64,000 nucleotides of DNA from Microvirga lotononidis (lineage in GTDB: Bacteria; Pseudomonadota; Alphaproteobacteria; Rhizobiales; Beijerinckiaceae): contig NZ_CP141048.1 in NCBI RefSeq assembly GCF_034627025.1, forward strand, positions 3,882,001-3,946,000, read 5' to 3'. Below the pieces are notes generated by a model. The model was not told the DNA's origin and did not search any database. It saw only the letters and a program-made list of their open reading frames with translations. Position 1 is the stretch's first letter. The number at the start of each line of letters is the position of its first letter. The position numbers and the translations under genes are program-made. This document shows, piece after piece, positions 44,429 to 53,056 of the stretch.

Positions 44429-46006
44429 ATGGCTCTCGTCACCTTCACCGACAATATGCGGCAAGGCCTCCGCCTGCAGGACTTCTTTACGGCGGTCGTG
44501 GGCTCGATCTCCTATGGAGAGGAGGACGAGCTGAAGATGGCGACGTTCCAAGTCAACGTCGATCACACGATCCTCGACATCGTCTATCGGGGTCCGTCCA
44601 TCGGCGAGACTTCGGGGCGTGTCTCTTCTCTGGAAGTGCGGCGCAGTGGTGAAACACTGCTCACTTATGCGAGCGGCTCGGTGTTGTTCGCCTACGATGG
44701 CGGGCTGAAGGAATTCCATGCAGGTGGCGCAGCGGCCGCGGCTTCGATCATGTGGGGGAGCGATCAGCTCAACGGCTCCGCGAATGGCGACTATCTTGAG
44801 GGGCATGCCGGAAACGATTATCTTAACGGCGGCCCGGGTGCGGATACGCTGGACGGCGGGGCGGGGAACGATACCTACATCGTTGATAATACGGATGATC
44901 GCGTCCTCGAAGCCGTCGGCGGCGGCTATGACGTTATCCTGACGAGCGTCAATTTCGCTTTGGCTGCCGATTCCGAGGTCGAGGAACTGAGAGCTGCCAG
45001 CGGGGCCAATCCTCTTTCGCTGATCGGCAACGATTTCTCGAATCTTATTGTTGGAACGTCAGGCAACGACTCGCTCGATGGCAAGGGAGGTGTCGATATC
45101 CTGATCGGTGGCGCCGGCGACGATCTTTATTTCGTCGATTCTTTCTTCGATGTCGTCGTGGAGGAGGCTGGTCAGGGCTATGACACGGTCATTGCCTATG
45201 CGTCGTATGCGTTGGGCGACAACATCGAAGTCCTGAAAGCAGCCGGGGGTGACCTCCCCATCAGCCTCACCGGAAATGCGCTCTCGAACGAGATCTTCGG
45301 CAACGCAGGCGCGAACGTCATTGACGGCCGCGATGGGGATGATCGGCTCTACGGCGACGGCGGCAATGATGTCATCTCCGGAGGAAGCGGGCAGGATGTC
45401 CTCTATGGGGGCATGGGCGACGATCTCCTCTCCGGGGGGGAAGGAAACGATCATCTCTTCGGCGATGTCGGCAACGATACGCTCGACGGCGGCGACGGCA
45501 ATGACGCCCTCTATGGCGGGACAGGACGGAATCTCCTGCTGGGGCTGGGCGGCAACGACACGCTGTATGGGGGCATGCACGCCGATACCCTGCTGGGTGG
45601 CGATGGCAACGACAGTCTTTACGGGGACGTCGGAAATGATTCTCTCGATGGCGGACCGGGCAACGACACGCTGAACGGCGGCTGGGGGCGCGATGTCTTC
45701 ATATTCAAAGACAAGCTGAACGCCAAAACCAATGTCGATACGATCAAGGACTTCGACGTCAAGGACGATACGATCCGCCTGGAGAACGGCATCTTCAAGA
45801 AGCTGGGGAAGGCCGGAAAGCTGAAACCGGACTTCTTCACCATTGCCAGCAAGGCACAGGACAAGAACGATTACCTGATCTACAACAAGAAGACCGGGTA
45901 CCTGTATTACGATGCTGACGGCTCCGGATCCAAGTCCAAAGCCGTCGTCTTCTCCAAGCTGAAATCCGGTCTCGCCATGACGGACAAGGATTTTTACATC
46001 ATTTAG
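44429..46006 (+). CDS. RTX calcium-binding protein, 525 aa
   Basis: A 525-residue secreted protein without an N-terminal signal peptide, consistent with type I secretion. The N-terminal ~105 residues are unique (ALVTFTDNMRQGLRLQDF, then VDHTILDIVYRGPSIGE). From residue ~110 onward there are several blocks of nonapeptide repeats (GNDYLNGGPGADTLDGGAGN, GDDRLYGDGGNDVISGGSGQ, and later GGDGNDSLYGDVGNDSLDGG), which bind Ca2+ as parallel beta-rolls. The repeats are separated by TYIVDNTDDRVLEA- and YFVDSFFDVVVEEA-type modules. The C-terminus (VDTIKDFDVKDDTIRLENG) is the typical RTX export end. It is related in its RTX part to, but much shorter than, the Ig-like protein at 3.8-8.0 kb. No exporter genes are nearby. 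Confidence 0.9.
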   Translation: MALVTFTDNMRQGLRLQDFFTAVVGSISYGEEDELKMATFQVNVDHTILDIVYRGPSIGETSGRVSSLEVRRSGETLLTYASGSVLFAYDGGLKEFHAGGAAAAASIMWGSDQLNGSANGDYLEGHAGNDYLNGGPGADTLDGGAGNDTYIVDNTDDRVLEAVGGGYDVILTSVNFALAADSEVEELRAASGANPLSLIGNDFSNLIVGTSGNDSLDGKGGVDILIGGAGDDLYFVDSFFDVVVEEAGQGYDTVIAYASYALGDNIEVLKAAGGDLPISLTGNALSNEIFGNAGANVIDGRDGDDRLYGDGGNDVISGGSGQDVLYGGMGDDLLSGGEGNDHLFGDVGNDTLDGGDGNDALYGGTGRNLLLGLGGNDTLYGGMHADTLLGGDGNDSLYGDVGNDSLDGGPGNDTLNGGWGRDVFIFKDKLNAKTNVDTIKDFDVKDDTIRLENGIFKKLGKAGKLKPDFFTIASKAQDKNDYLIYNKKTGYLYYDADGSGSKSKAVVFSKLKSGLAMTDKDFYII

Positions 46007-46065
46007 AACGCCGGCTTTAAACCCGATTGGTGCAGGCGTGTCCGTTGAGCGGACGTCCCTTACGC

Positions 46066-46524
46066 TTACTGGCAGACATCGACCCAATCGGCGCCCACGA
46101 GCTTTGCCATCCTTTCCGGGTGAATCCGCACGGCCGTGTGGATCGAGCCTGCCGCCGGGACCACTTCGTCGAAGGCCTTCAGGGAAATGTCGCAATAGAC
46201 CGGGAGCGGCGTTGCCAATCCGAAGGGGCATACGCCGCCGACAGGGTGTCCCGTAAGCGCCTGAACCTGTTCTGCATCCAGCATCGAGGCCTTGCCACCG
46301 AATGTCGCCTTGACCTTGCGATTGTCGAGGCGGGCCGTGCCGCTCGTGACCACCAGAAAGCTCTTCTCTCCCACACGCAGTGAGAGCGTCTTGGCGATCT
46401 TTTCCGGTCCGACCCCATGGGCTTCCGCCGCCTGAGTGACCGTGGCGGTGCTGGTCTCCATCTCGATGATCTCGATATCCGGTGCGTTTTGGGCGAGGAA
46501 GGCGCGAACCGATTCAAGGCTCAT
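46066..46524 (-). CDS. YbaK/EbsC-type aminoacyl-tRNA deacylase
   Basis: A 152-residue cytoplasmic protein of the YbaK/ProX editing family, which hydrolyses mischarged tRNAs (for example Cys-tRNA-Pro or Ala-tRNA-Pro). Family landmarks are TATVTQAAEAHGVGPEKIAK, the catalytic-type Lys in DNRKVKATFGGKAS, the loop HPVGGVCPFGLA with the GGxxPxG element, and the C-terminal HPERMAKLVGADWVDV. The arrangement fits the shorter YbaK-like group rather than a ProRS insertion domain, since it is a free-standing gene. The start at 46524 follows AAGGAG. The next gene upstream, encoding an SDR, is in the same direction but 137 bp away. Confidence 0.87.
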   Translation of the reverse strand: MSLESVRAFLAQNAPDIEIIEMETSTATVTQAAEAHGVGPEKIAKTLSLRVGEKSFLVVTSGTARLDNRKVKATFGGKASMLDAEQVQALTGHPVGGVCPFGLATPLPVYCDISLKAFDEVVPAAGSIHTAVRIHPERMAKLVGADWVDVCQ

Positions 46525-46661
46525 GGTCGAGAGGCTCCTTTGCTGAAAGGCTGGAGCGGGCGACATACCATGAGTGAGCGCCCGACGCGACAACGTCAGG
46601 ATCGCCGCCGCTCCGCCGCCACGCAAAGAGGAGAGGTGATCCCACGTGAGGAGAAGCAGTT

Positions 46662-47516
46662 CTAGCGTTCGCTTTCGGGATAATCGGCGCCGCGGCTCGT
46701 CTCCGCCCAGGCCTCGACCTCCGCGAGCGTTTCCTTCAGCTTCTCCCGCACTCCGTCGAGCGCGATAGCGCCCAGGACCAGATGCTTGGGCGGATTCTGA
46801 GCTTCGACGGCCTTGATGATGGCTTGTGCCGCGCGGACGGGATCGCCCGGCTGCTTGCCACTGTAGTCCGCCGTGGTTTCGAGGCGGGCACCGACGGTGT
46901 CCTGGTAGTCGGAAATCGTCGGGCGCCGCTGCTGAAGGGAACGGCCCGCCCAATCGGTGCGGAAAGGCCCTGGCTCGACGCAGGTCACCTTGATCCCGAG
47001 CGGAGCGACTTCCTTGGAGAGTGCATCCGACAGGCCCTCGACCGCATGCTTGGTGGCGGCATAATAGCCGGAGCCCGAATAGCCGATGAAGCCCGCCTGC
47101 GACGAAATGTTGACGATGTGTCCGTGCCGGCGGGCGCGCATGCCGGGAAGCACTGCACGAGTCATGGCGGCAAGGCCGAAGACGTTCGTCTCGAATTGCG
47201 CGCGGATCTCCGCGTCGTCGCCTTCTTCGATGGAGGCCTGATAGCCATAGCCGGCATTGTTTACGAGGACATCGATGGCGCCGAAACGCTCTTCGGCTGC
47301 TTTGACGGCGGGAGCGATGTCGTCATTGCTCGTGACGTCGAGCGACAGGGCGAGCGCCCTCTCCTCGTAGCCCTGGGTCAGGTCCTGGACCCGTCCAACG
47401 TCGCGTGCGGTCACGACCGCGCGCCAGCCCCGCTTGAGGACCAGCTGGGCTAGTTCACGCCCGAATCCGGTGGAGCAGCCCGTGATGAACCAGACGGGAT
47501 TCTCGTTGAGCGGCAT
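46662..47516 (-). CDS. Short-chain dehydrogenase/reductase
   Basis: A 284-residue classical SDR. The dinucleotide motif WFITGCSTGFGRELAQLVL (T-G-x-x-x-G-x-G) is at residues ~9-27, DVLVNNAGYGYQ gives the NNAG motif, and the active-site Ser and Tyr-x-x-x-Lys appear in NISSQAGFIGYSGSGYYAATK. The arginine in the early VVTARDVGR region suggests NADP preference. The length and the GSGYYAATKHAVEGLSDAL region match the large group of SDRs that act on aldehydes or ketones of unknown nature. It stands alone between the YbaK-like gene and the isoaspartyl-peptidase gene. Confidence 0.9.
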   Translation of the reverse strand: MPLNENPVWFITGCSTGFGRELAQLVLKRGWRAVVTARDVGRVQDLTQGYEERALALSLDVTSNDDIAPAVKAAEERFGAIDVLVNNAGYGYQASIEEGDDAEIRAQFETNVFGLAAMTRAVLPGMRARRHGHIVNISSQAGFIGYSGSGYYAATKHAVEGLSDALSKEVAPLGIKVTCVEPGPFRTDWAGRSLQQRRPTISDYQDTVGARLETTADYSGKQPGDPVRAAQAIIKAVEAQNPPKHLVLGAIALDGVREKLKETLAEVEAWAETSRGADYPESER

Positions 47517-47618
47517 GGGACATTCCTCTTCAGGGCAGGTTCGCGACGGGGGAGATATAGGCGCTTCCCAGGGCAGGGGAACCCCACGGTTCCCGTCGCG
47601 TCGACGCGGTCCTCGTGC

Positions 47619-48602
47619 TCATATCCGTCCGAAATCGACGAGGGGCTCGTCGTATATCGCCGTCAGCAGCCTACCGTCGCCCTTGACCATGCCGCGATAC
47701 ATGCCGGAGCAGTTGAAGGGCAGGGACACATTGCCCGCGTGATCGACCGCGACGATGCCGCCAGAACCTCCCGCCGGCGCCAGCATGTCGATCACCACGG
47801 CGTGGGACGCTTTTTCGAGGGACTGGCCCGCATAACGCATGCGGGAGGCGATCTCATGAGCCGCCGCATAGCGGATGAAGATCTCGCCGTGGCCCGTCGC
47901 CGAAATGGCACAGGTCTCGTTGTCCGCCCAGGTTCCGGCGCCGATCACCGGGCTGTCGCCGACGCGCCCCGGCGCCTTCGCGGTCATGCCTCCGGTGGAG
48001 GTCGCTGCAGCAAGGTTCCCGTGGCGATCACGGGCAACCGCGCCGACCGTGCCGTGCTTGCGCGACTCGTCCTGGTCGTCAGCGCCGCTGTTGCGCATGG
48101 CGAGCGTTTCCTGCAGCGCATTCCAGCGCTGCTCGGTGAAGAAATAGGAAGGTTCCTCGAAGGCAAGGCCCTGCTTGCGGCAGAACTCCATGGCGCTTTC
48201 GCCGATGAGGATCACGTGGCCGGAATGCTCCATCACGGCGCGGGCGGCGAGAACCGGGTTGCGCGGACCGCAGATGCCCGCGACGGCACCGGCCGACCGG
48301 TCTCGGCCGTCCATGACGGCGGCGTCCATCTCCTGCTTGCCGGCCGAGGTATAGACGGCCCCGCGCCCGGCATTGAAGAGCGGCTCGTCCTCGAGCGCCA
48401 TGACGGCGGCCGAGACGGCATCGAGCGCTGCGCCACCATCGGCTAGAACGGTGCGGCCGGCGTCCAGGGCGCGGCGCAGGCCTGCATGATAGGCGGCCTC
48501 CCGTTCCGGCGTCATCTTGCTGCGAAGGATCGTTCCCGCGCCGCCATGGATCGCGAGGGCGAAATCGTTGTCGGAGGTCGTGCTGCCGGTCATGGTGTTC
48601 AC
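47619..48602 (-). CDS. iaaA: Isoaspartyl peptidase / plant-type L-asparaginase
   Basis: A 327-residue Ntn-hydrolase precursor. The N-terminal IHGGAGTILR motif, FNAGRGAVYTSAGKQEMDA and the HGTVGAVARD cleavage site are all present; the last would be autocleaved before Thr185, which becomes the nucleophile. Downstream GRVGDSPVIGAGTWAD and ATGHGE-type residues bind the substrate carboxylates. The enzyme hydrolyses beta-aspartyl dipeptides and L-asparagine. The start overlaps the stop of the P1-peptidase gene (ATGA). It is the last gene of the GntR-headed operon, so a role in releasing aspartate from iso-linked peptides is a natural reading of the context. Confidence 0.93.
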   Translation of the reverse strand: MNTMTGSTTSDNDFALAIHGGAGTILRSKMTPEREAAYHAGLRRALDAGRTVLADGGAALDAVSAAVMALEDEPLFNAGRGAVYTSAGKQEMDAAVMDGRDRSAGAVAGICGPRNPVLAARAVMEHSGHVILIGESAMEFCRKQGLAFEEPSYFFTEQRWNALQETLAMRNSGADDQDESRKHGTVGAVARDRHGNLAAATSTGGMTAKAPGRVGDSPVIGAGTWADNETCAISATGHGEIFIRYAAAHEIASRMRYAGQSLEKASHAVVIDMLAPAGGSGGIVAVDHAGNVSLPFNCSGMYRGMVKGDGRLLTAIYDEPLVDFGRI

Positions 48603-49657
48603 GCTTCGGGTGAGAGGGATTTCAAAGTGTCGAAGAGACCCGGACGCTGATGGCCCGAGCGGCCGGTCATGGAGCCCGCGGCGAGGAGTGCGTCGAGCAC
48701 GGCCTCCTGCGTCGCATCGGCCATGGCTTCGAAGAGGAGATCGATGCGATCCTCGTTGAGAACATGGAGGCCAACGAGAGCCGCCTTCTCGTCGTGGGAC
48801 AGGATGTTGGCCGTGGTGAAGCCGAGGGCGATGTCGCCGCTGCCATGTCCCCAGAAGGATCCCAGGCGCGCCAGCCCGACGCCGGAGCGGCGGATGACGC
48901 GCTTGATCTGTCGATCGCTCAGCGGAATATCCGTGGCGGCGACGATGATGATGGAGCCCTTCTCCGTCGACCTTCCATCGAGGGTAGACGGCGAAACGCT
49001 CCTGCCGTCGGGCAATCGAAGGTCTCCGGAGCGACCGAAATTCGACAGAACGAGCACGCCGAGATGATAGTGCCGGCCGTCGAGGTCCAGACGGCGGGAG
49101 GACGTGCCGATTCCTCCCTTGAACCCGAACGTGCTCATCCCGCAGCCGGCCCCGACGGAGCCGACGGCGAACTGCGATGACGCATTCGCCAGTGCCGCGC
49201 GCGCGTGGGCCTCGGTGACGGCCAGAGCCTGAATGTCGTTCAGATAGCCGTCATTGCACTCGAACACGACCGGGTTCACGGTGGCGGTCTCGCGGCCGAT
49301 ATCCGGGTTCTGCTCGATGGCATGGCGCACGAGGGCGGTGCAGCATGTGCCGACCGACAGGGTGTTGGTGAGGAGAATGGGCGTCTCGAGGGTGCCCAAC
49401 TCCTCCACCTGAACGAGGCCGGCGCTTTTGCCGAAACCGTTCAGGACGTGAACGGCCGCGATAGGCTTCTCCCGATAGAGATTGCCGCCATGGGGCACGA
49501 TAGCCGTCACCCCGGTGCGAATGTCGCCATCGATCAGCGTCCGATGTCCGACGAGCACGCCCGGGACATCGGCAATGCTGTTGAGCGCACCGGCAGGCAG
49601 GTTGCCGCAGGCGAAGCCGAGGTCCCGAGCGCGGGGGGCGGCGCTCATCAGGCGCAT
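48599..49657 (-). CDS. P1-family aminopeptidase (DmpA-like)
   Basis: A 352-residue N-terminal-nucleophile-type peptidase. It opens with RDLGFACGNLPAGALNSIAD and VPGVLVGHRTL, the N-terminal signature of DmpA. The autocleavage site should be Gly234-Ser235 in TEKGSIIIVAATDIPLSDRQ, the position equivalent to Gly249-Ser250 of DmpA. FWGHGSGDIALGFTTAN follows. Characterised members release N-terminal D- or L-residues, and a subgroup cleaves beta-peptides. Two starts are possible: ATG at 49657, or ATG at 49648, which overlaps the deacetylase stop as TGATG. I give the longer form but consider the second equally likely. The stop is coupled to the isoaspartyl-peptidase gene. Confidence 0.9.
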   Translation of the reverse strand: MRLMSAAPRARDLGFACGNLPAGALNSIADVPGVLVGHRTLIDGDIRTGVTAIVPHGGNLYREKPIAAVHVLNGFGKSAGLVQVEELGTLETPILLTNTLSVGTCCTALVRHAIEQNPDIGRETATVNPVVFECNDGYLNDIQALAVTEAHARAALANASSQFAVGSVGAGCGMSTFGFKGGIGTSSRRLDLDGRHYHLGVLVLSNFGRSGDLRLPDGRSVSPSTLDGRSTEKGSIIIVAATDIPLSDRQIKRVIRRSGVGLARLGSFWGHGSGDIALGFTTANILSHDEKAALVGLHVLNEDRIDLLFEAMADATQEAVLDALLAAGSMTGRSGHQRPGLFDTLKSLSPEA

Positions 49658-50544
49658 TCCGCCTTAACGAAGGCTGCAATCTCCGCGTGGGTGGCGACCC
49701 ACACGTCGGAGCGGCGCGTGACCTCCTCCAGGAGCTTTTCGAGGATCCAGATGCGCGAGCGGTAGCCGGTGACGTGCGGATGCATGGTCAGCAGGAACAG
49801 CCCGCCTTCCTCGTAGGCCCGTTCGAACTCGCGGAAGAAGATGTCGAAGACGGCGGTCGGCGGCGTGTGCGGCCGCAGGCCGTTGAAGCGGTGCATGTTG
49901 AAATACACCGCGTCGTCGCGGATCCATTCCACGGGCAGCTCCACGATGCCCGTGGGCTCGCCCTGTTCCACAAGCTCATAAGGGTCGTCGTCGGCCATGA
50001 GCGACGAATCGTAGAGGAGCCCGAGCTCCCGTTCGATGCGCAACGTGGTGGGGCTGAAATCCCAGGACGGGGTGCGCAGGCCCACGGGCCGCACGCCGGT
50101 GACCTTCTCCAGGGTGTCCGCCGCGCGGAACATCAGGTCCCGCTCGATCTCGTAAGGAAGCTGACTGTTGAGTTCGTGGATCCAGCCATGAATGCCGATT
50201 TCATGGCCTTCCGCGACGACCCGGCGCTGCTCGTCCTCGTACAGGAGGGCTGCGACGGCCGGAACGAAGAAGGTCGCCTTAGCGTCGTATTTGGCGAGCG
50301 CGTTAAGGATGCGCGGGACGCCCTGCCGATTGCCGTATTGACCTTGTGACATGCGGCCGATGGACTTACCGCCATCGCGCAGTTCGTTCGTCTCGTGATC
50401 CGAATCGAAGGAGAACGCGACGGCGCAGCGGGCACCGTTTTTCCACTTGGCGGGTTTCATGGAGCGGCCGGCGCGCACATGATCCACCTTGCTGCGCCAC
50501 GTCTGCTCGTCCCAACCCCATGGCTGGCTGCTGATATCGTCCAT
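49648..50544 (-). CDS. Polysaccharide-deacetylase-fold amidohydrolase
   Basis: A 298-residue protein of the NodB/PgdA-like (carbohydrate esterase 4-fold) superfamily. The metal-site motif is CAVAFSFDSDHETNEL (Asp in FDSD), followed by HEIGIHGWIHELNSQ (two His), GLRTPSWDFSP, and ELPVEWIRDDAVYF. The sequence is of the PuuE/HpPgdA-like type, whose relatives include cyclic-imide hydrolases and allantoinases rather than true chitin deacetylases. No signal peptide is present, so it should act in the cytoplasm. In this operon of amide-cleaving enzymes, opening of a cyclic or N-acyl amide seems more likely than cell-wall work. The gene lies 48 bp after the SDR gene and overlaps or abuts the P1-peptidase gene. 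Confidence 0.83.
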   Translation of the reverse strand: MDDISSQPWGWDEQTWRSKVDHVRAGRSMKPAKWKNGARCAVAFSFDSDHETNELRDGGKSIGRMSQGQYGNRQGVPRILNALAKYDAKATFFVPAVAALLYEDEQRRVVAEGHEIGIHGWIHELNSQLPYEIERDLMFRAADTLEKVTGVRPVGLRTPSWDFSPTTLRIERELGLLYDSSLMADDDPYELVEQGEPTGIVELPVEWIRDDAVYFNMHRFNGLRPHTPPTAVFDIFFREFERAYEEGGLFLLTMHPHVTGYRSRIWILEKLLEEVTRRSDVWVATHAEIAAFVKAECA

Positions 50545-50592
50545 GATTCTTCCTTAAATTCTTTCGTTCGAAATCTATTCGCTGGTCCCGGC

Positions 50593-51348
50593 TCAGGAGC
50601 GTCCGCCGTCGGCGGAGATGATCTGACCCGAAATCCAGGAGGCCGCGTCGGAAACCAGGAACATCACCGCGTTGGCGATGTCCTGCGGATAGCCCAGGCG
50701 CCGTGTGTGGATGCTCTCCACCAGGCGAGCTTGGCCCTCCGGTCCGTAGCTCTCCCACTGGCGCTGCGTTGCCGGATTCGACAGCACGAAGCCCGGAGCC
50801 ACGCTGTTGACGGTGATCCCGTGCGGACCGAGTTCGAAGCTGAGCTGCTTCGTCAGTCCGACAAGGGCATGCTTCGAGGCCGTATAGGCCTGGATGCCGG
50901 TCAGGCTCGGGCGAAGGCCGGCGCCGGACGAGATGTTGACGATGCGGCCGGACTTCTGGCGCTTCATGTGTGGCGCTACGGCCTGCGAGCACCAGAAGGC
51001 GCCATGCACATTGGCTTCGAAGAGCACGAGCCAATCCTGCTCGCTCACTTCTTCGATGGGCTTTGCGACCTGCCCGCGAACACCGCCGGCGCAGTTGACG
51101 AGGATGTCGATGCCGCCGAGGCTTTCCGCCATCTCGTCGAAGACGCGGCCGACCGCAGCGCGATCGGCGAGGTCGAGGGTGCGGGTCGCCTTGGCTCCGG
51201 CCTCCGCGGCCACGCGCAGGCCGGCCTCATCCATGTCGAGCGCCCAGACATGGGCGCCCTCGGCCGCGAGGCATTGGACGATGCTTCGCCCGATCCCCTG
51301 GGCCGCTCCGGTCACGGCGACACGGCGATTGGTGAAATCCAGGATCAT
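50593..51348 (-). CDS. Short-chain dehydrogenase/reductase (FabG-like)
   Basis: A 251-residue classical SDR. Motifs: VAVTGAAQGIGRSIVQCLA (T-G-x-x-x-G-I-G), ALDMDEAG (acidic residue suggesting NAD preference), DILVNCAGG (NxAG with Cys), and the catalytic ISSGAGLRPSLTGIQAYTAS followed by K. The C-terminus YPQDIANAVMFLVSDAASWI and SGQIISADGG is typical of FabG-like proteins. It would oxidise an alcohol or reduce a ketone of the pathway substrate. The start overlaps the stop of the ketopantoate-reductase-like gene (ATGA), and a 48-bp gap separates it from the deacetylase-fold gene. Confidence 0.92.
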   Translation of the reverse strand: MILDFTNRRVAVTGAAQGIGRSIVQCLAAEGAHVWALDMDEAGLRVAAEAGAKATRTLDLADRAAVGRVFDEMAESLGGIDILVNCAGGVRGQVAKPIEEVSEQDWLVLFEANVHGAFWCSQAVAPHMKRQKSGRIVNISSGAGLRPSLTGIQAYTASKHALVGLTKQLSFELGPHGITVNSVAPGFVLSNPATQRQWESYGPEGQARLVESIHTRRLGYPQDIANAVMFLVSDAASWISGQIISADGGRS

Positions 51349-52361
51349 GGCGTCAGCATCTCGTCGAGGGTGGACCAGGATTGTTCGCGCCGTCCGTCCT
51401 CGATGTCGTGGATCAGCGCGACGAGCCTGCTGATGGCAGGCGTGGGAATGCCGGCTTCCTGGCCGAGGGTTGCGATGATGGCGATCTGCGCATCCACTTC
51501 GGTCTTGCGCTTGCGGACCGCAAGATCGCGCCAGATGCCGGAATGGGTCTTCGCCGTGTGCCGGTTGAACTCGGCCATGTCGGCGACGGAACGGCGCGCG
51601 GCCGCCTCGTCGGCTCCGGGCATGAAGGCGTCGGGATCGAACCCATTGAAGCCCAACGGCTCCACGCCACGAGCCTTCGCGACAGCCATGACCTCCTGGC
51701 CGAGACGGTGGTAGACAGGGAAATGACGCTCGGAGGCGAGGTTCTCCGACATCGACGCGTTGGTCAGTGCCGTGGCGAACAGCAGCGAGCCGTAGCCGAG
51801 CTTGCCCCAGAGATAGCCCCAGATGTTGTCGGTGAGCACGGCTTTCGGCTCGAAGATCGACAGAAGACGATGGTAGTCGCGGATGACATCCGTCGTCTGC
51901 CTGTCAAGCCCGCCGACGGCCACCGCGGCGCGGTTTCCGAACAGGATGCGGCCGGGTTCGAGCCAGTCGGCGCCGAAATTGACGAAGCAGCCGATGGTGC
52001 GTTCGGCGCCGATCTCTTCCGCGATGACGATCTCGTTCAGCCCGTTCTGCGCCGACAGCACGGTGCCGTTCTGGGCCAAGTGCGGCTTCAGGGCGCGCAC
52101 CGCGTCGCGGGTGTGATGCGCCTTGACAGCCAGGATGATGCGCCGGAACTGCCCTTCGACCTCATCAGGGCGAACGGCCTTCACGGCCTGCCGGAAGGTC
52201 TCGACCGGTCCCTCAATGAAGAGGCCGTCGCGGTTCATGGCGTCCACATGCGGCTCGACGATGTCGACGAGCAGCACGTCCTCGCCGGCGCGGGCGAGAT
52301 AGGCGCCGAGCGTTCCGCCGATGGCGCCGGCGCCCCAGATCAGAATGGTGTTCTCGTTCAT
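51345..52361 (-). CDS. 2-dehydropantoate 2-reductase-like (ApbA/PanE) protein
   Basis: A 338-residue NADP(H)-dependent oxidoreductase with the ApbA/PanE layout. The Rossmann motif ILIWGAGAIGGTLGAYLARA is at the N-terminus. Then come VKAHHTRDAVRALKPHLAQN (family Lys-containing motif), VLSAQNGLNEIVIAEEIG, IGCFVNFGADWLEPG, and a C-terminal helical domain starting near WGKLGYGSLLFATALTNAS. The operon context argues for a catabolic dehydrogenase with a different substrate, rather than pantothenate synthesis. It has a one-base overlap with the creatininase gene stop (TAATG) and ATGA coupling to the SDR gene downstream. Confidence 0.87.
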   Translation of the reverse strand: MNENTILIWGAGAIGGTLGAYLARAGEDVLLVDIVEPHVDAMNRDGLFIEGPVETFRQAVKAVRPDEVEGQFRRIILAVKAHHTRDAVRALKPHLAQNGTVLSAQNGLNEIVIAEEIGAERTIGCFVNFGADWLEPGRILFGNRAAVAVGGLDRQTTDVIRDYHRLLSIFEPKAVLTDNIWGYLWGKLGYGSLLFATALTNASMSENLASERHFPVYHRLGQEVMAVAKARGVEPLGFNGFDPDAFMPGADEAAARRSVADMAEFNRHTAKTHSGIWRDLAVRKRKTEVDAQIAIIATLGQEAGIPTPAISRLVALIHDIEDGRREQSWSTLDEMLTP

Positions 52362-53056
52362 TACCAGTTCTCGATCAGCGCGCGGGTTTCTTCGATGGCG
52401 ACGGCCCAGATGGCGTTCATGTCCTCGTCCGAGCGCTGGAAATGGCCGCCGAAATTGCCTTCCTGGAGGATCTCGCGGACGCCTTGCGGACCGAAGGTGC
52501 GCATGCGGTCCAGATCGACCATCGGCTTCTGGTGGGACGGCTGCTCGATGCCCGGCAGTCGGGTCCAGGGGAAGTTCTCCATCCAGGAGGCATGGGAGGC
52601 GACCGGATCGATCTGCTTCACCTTCTCGAAGGTGCGCGGAGCATTCCACCAGTTGTGGAATTTCACGCGGCAATCGGGGTTCTCGCCCATCCATTCGATG
52701 GCGGCAGTCTGCCCAGGCGTGTTGCCGCCGTGGCCGTTGACGAAGAGGATCCGGCGGAAGCCCGTGCGCTTCAAGGATTCGAGAATGTCCGTGATGATGC
52801 GGAGATAGGTGTCGGCTTTCAGGGAAATGGTGCCCGGATAAGCCATGAAATAGGGCGTGATCCCATAAGCCTGCACGGGGAAGACCGGCACGCCCGTCGG
52901 TGCGGCGGCCTCGGAGGCCACGCGCTCGGCCAGGATGCTGTCGACGGATAGGCTCAGATAGGCGTGCTGCTCCGTGCAGCCGAGCGGAACGACGGCGCGA
53001 TCATCCGTCTTCAGGTATTCTTCGACCTGAAGCCAGTTCATCTCACTGATTTTCAT
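52361..53056 (-). CDS. Creatininase-family amidohydrolase
   Basis: A 231-residue enzyme of the creatinine amidohydrolase family, which opens small cyclic or linear amides with a divalent metal. Key motifs are VVPLGCTEQHAYLSLSVDS (the Glu and His of the first metal ligand set), AYPGTISLKADTYLRIITDI, and RILFVNGHGGNTPGQTAA (NGHGGN). A late Glu-rich segment REILQEGNFGGHFQRS supplies further conserved residues. Family members include creatininase and formamide hydrolases of riboflavin and F420 pathways. It is the first enzyme gene after the GntR regulator, overlapping it by four bases. Its sequence does not match true creatininases closely, so the substrate should be inferred from context only. 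Confidence 0.87.
   Translation of the reverse strand: MKISEMNWLQVEEYLKTDDRAVVPLGCTEQHAYLSLSVDSILAERVASEAAAPTGVPVFPVQAYGITPYFMAYPGTISLKADTYLRIITDILESLKRTGFRRILFVNGHGGNTPGQTAAIEWMGENPDCRVKFHNWWNAPRTFEKVKQIDPVASHASWMENFPWTRLPGIEQPSHQKPMVDLDRMRTFGPQGVREILQEGNFGGHFQRSDEDMNAIWAVAIEETRALIENW

Noticed and set aside
51345..52361. True pantothenate biosynthesis gene panE
   Set aside because: The fold and motifs fit, but the gene sits inside a regulated amide/peptide catabolic operon with no panB or panC nearby, so only a family-level call is justified.
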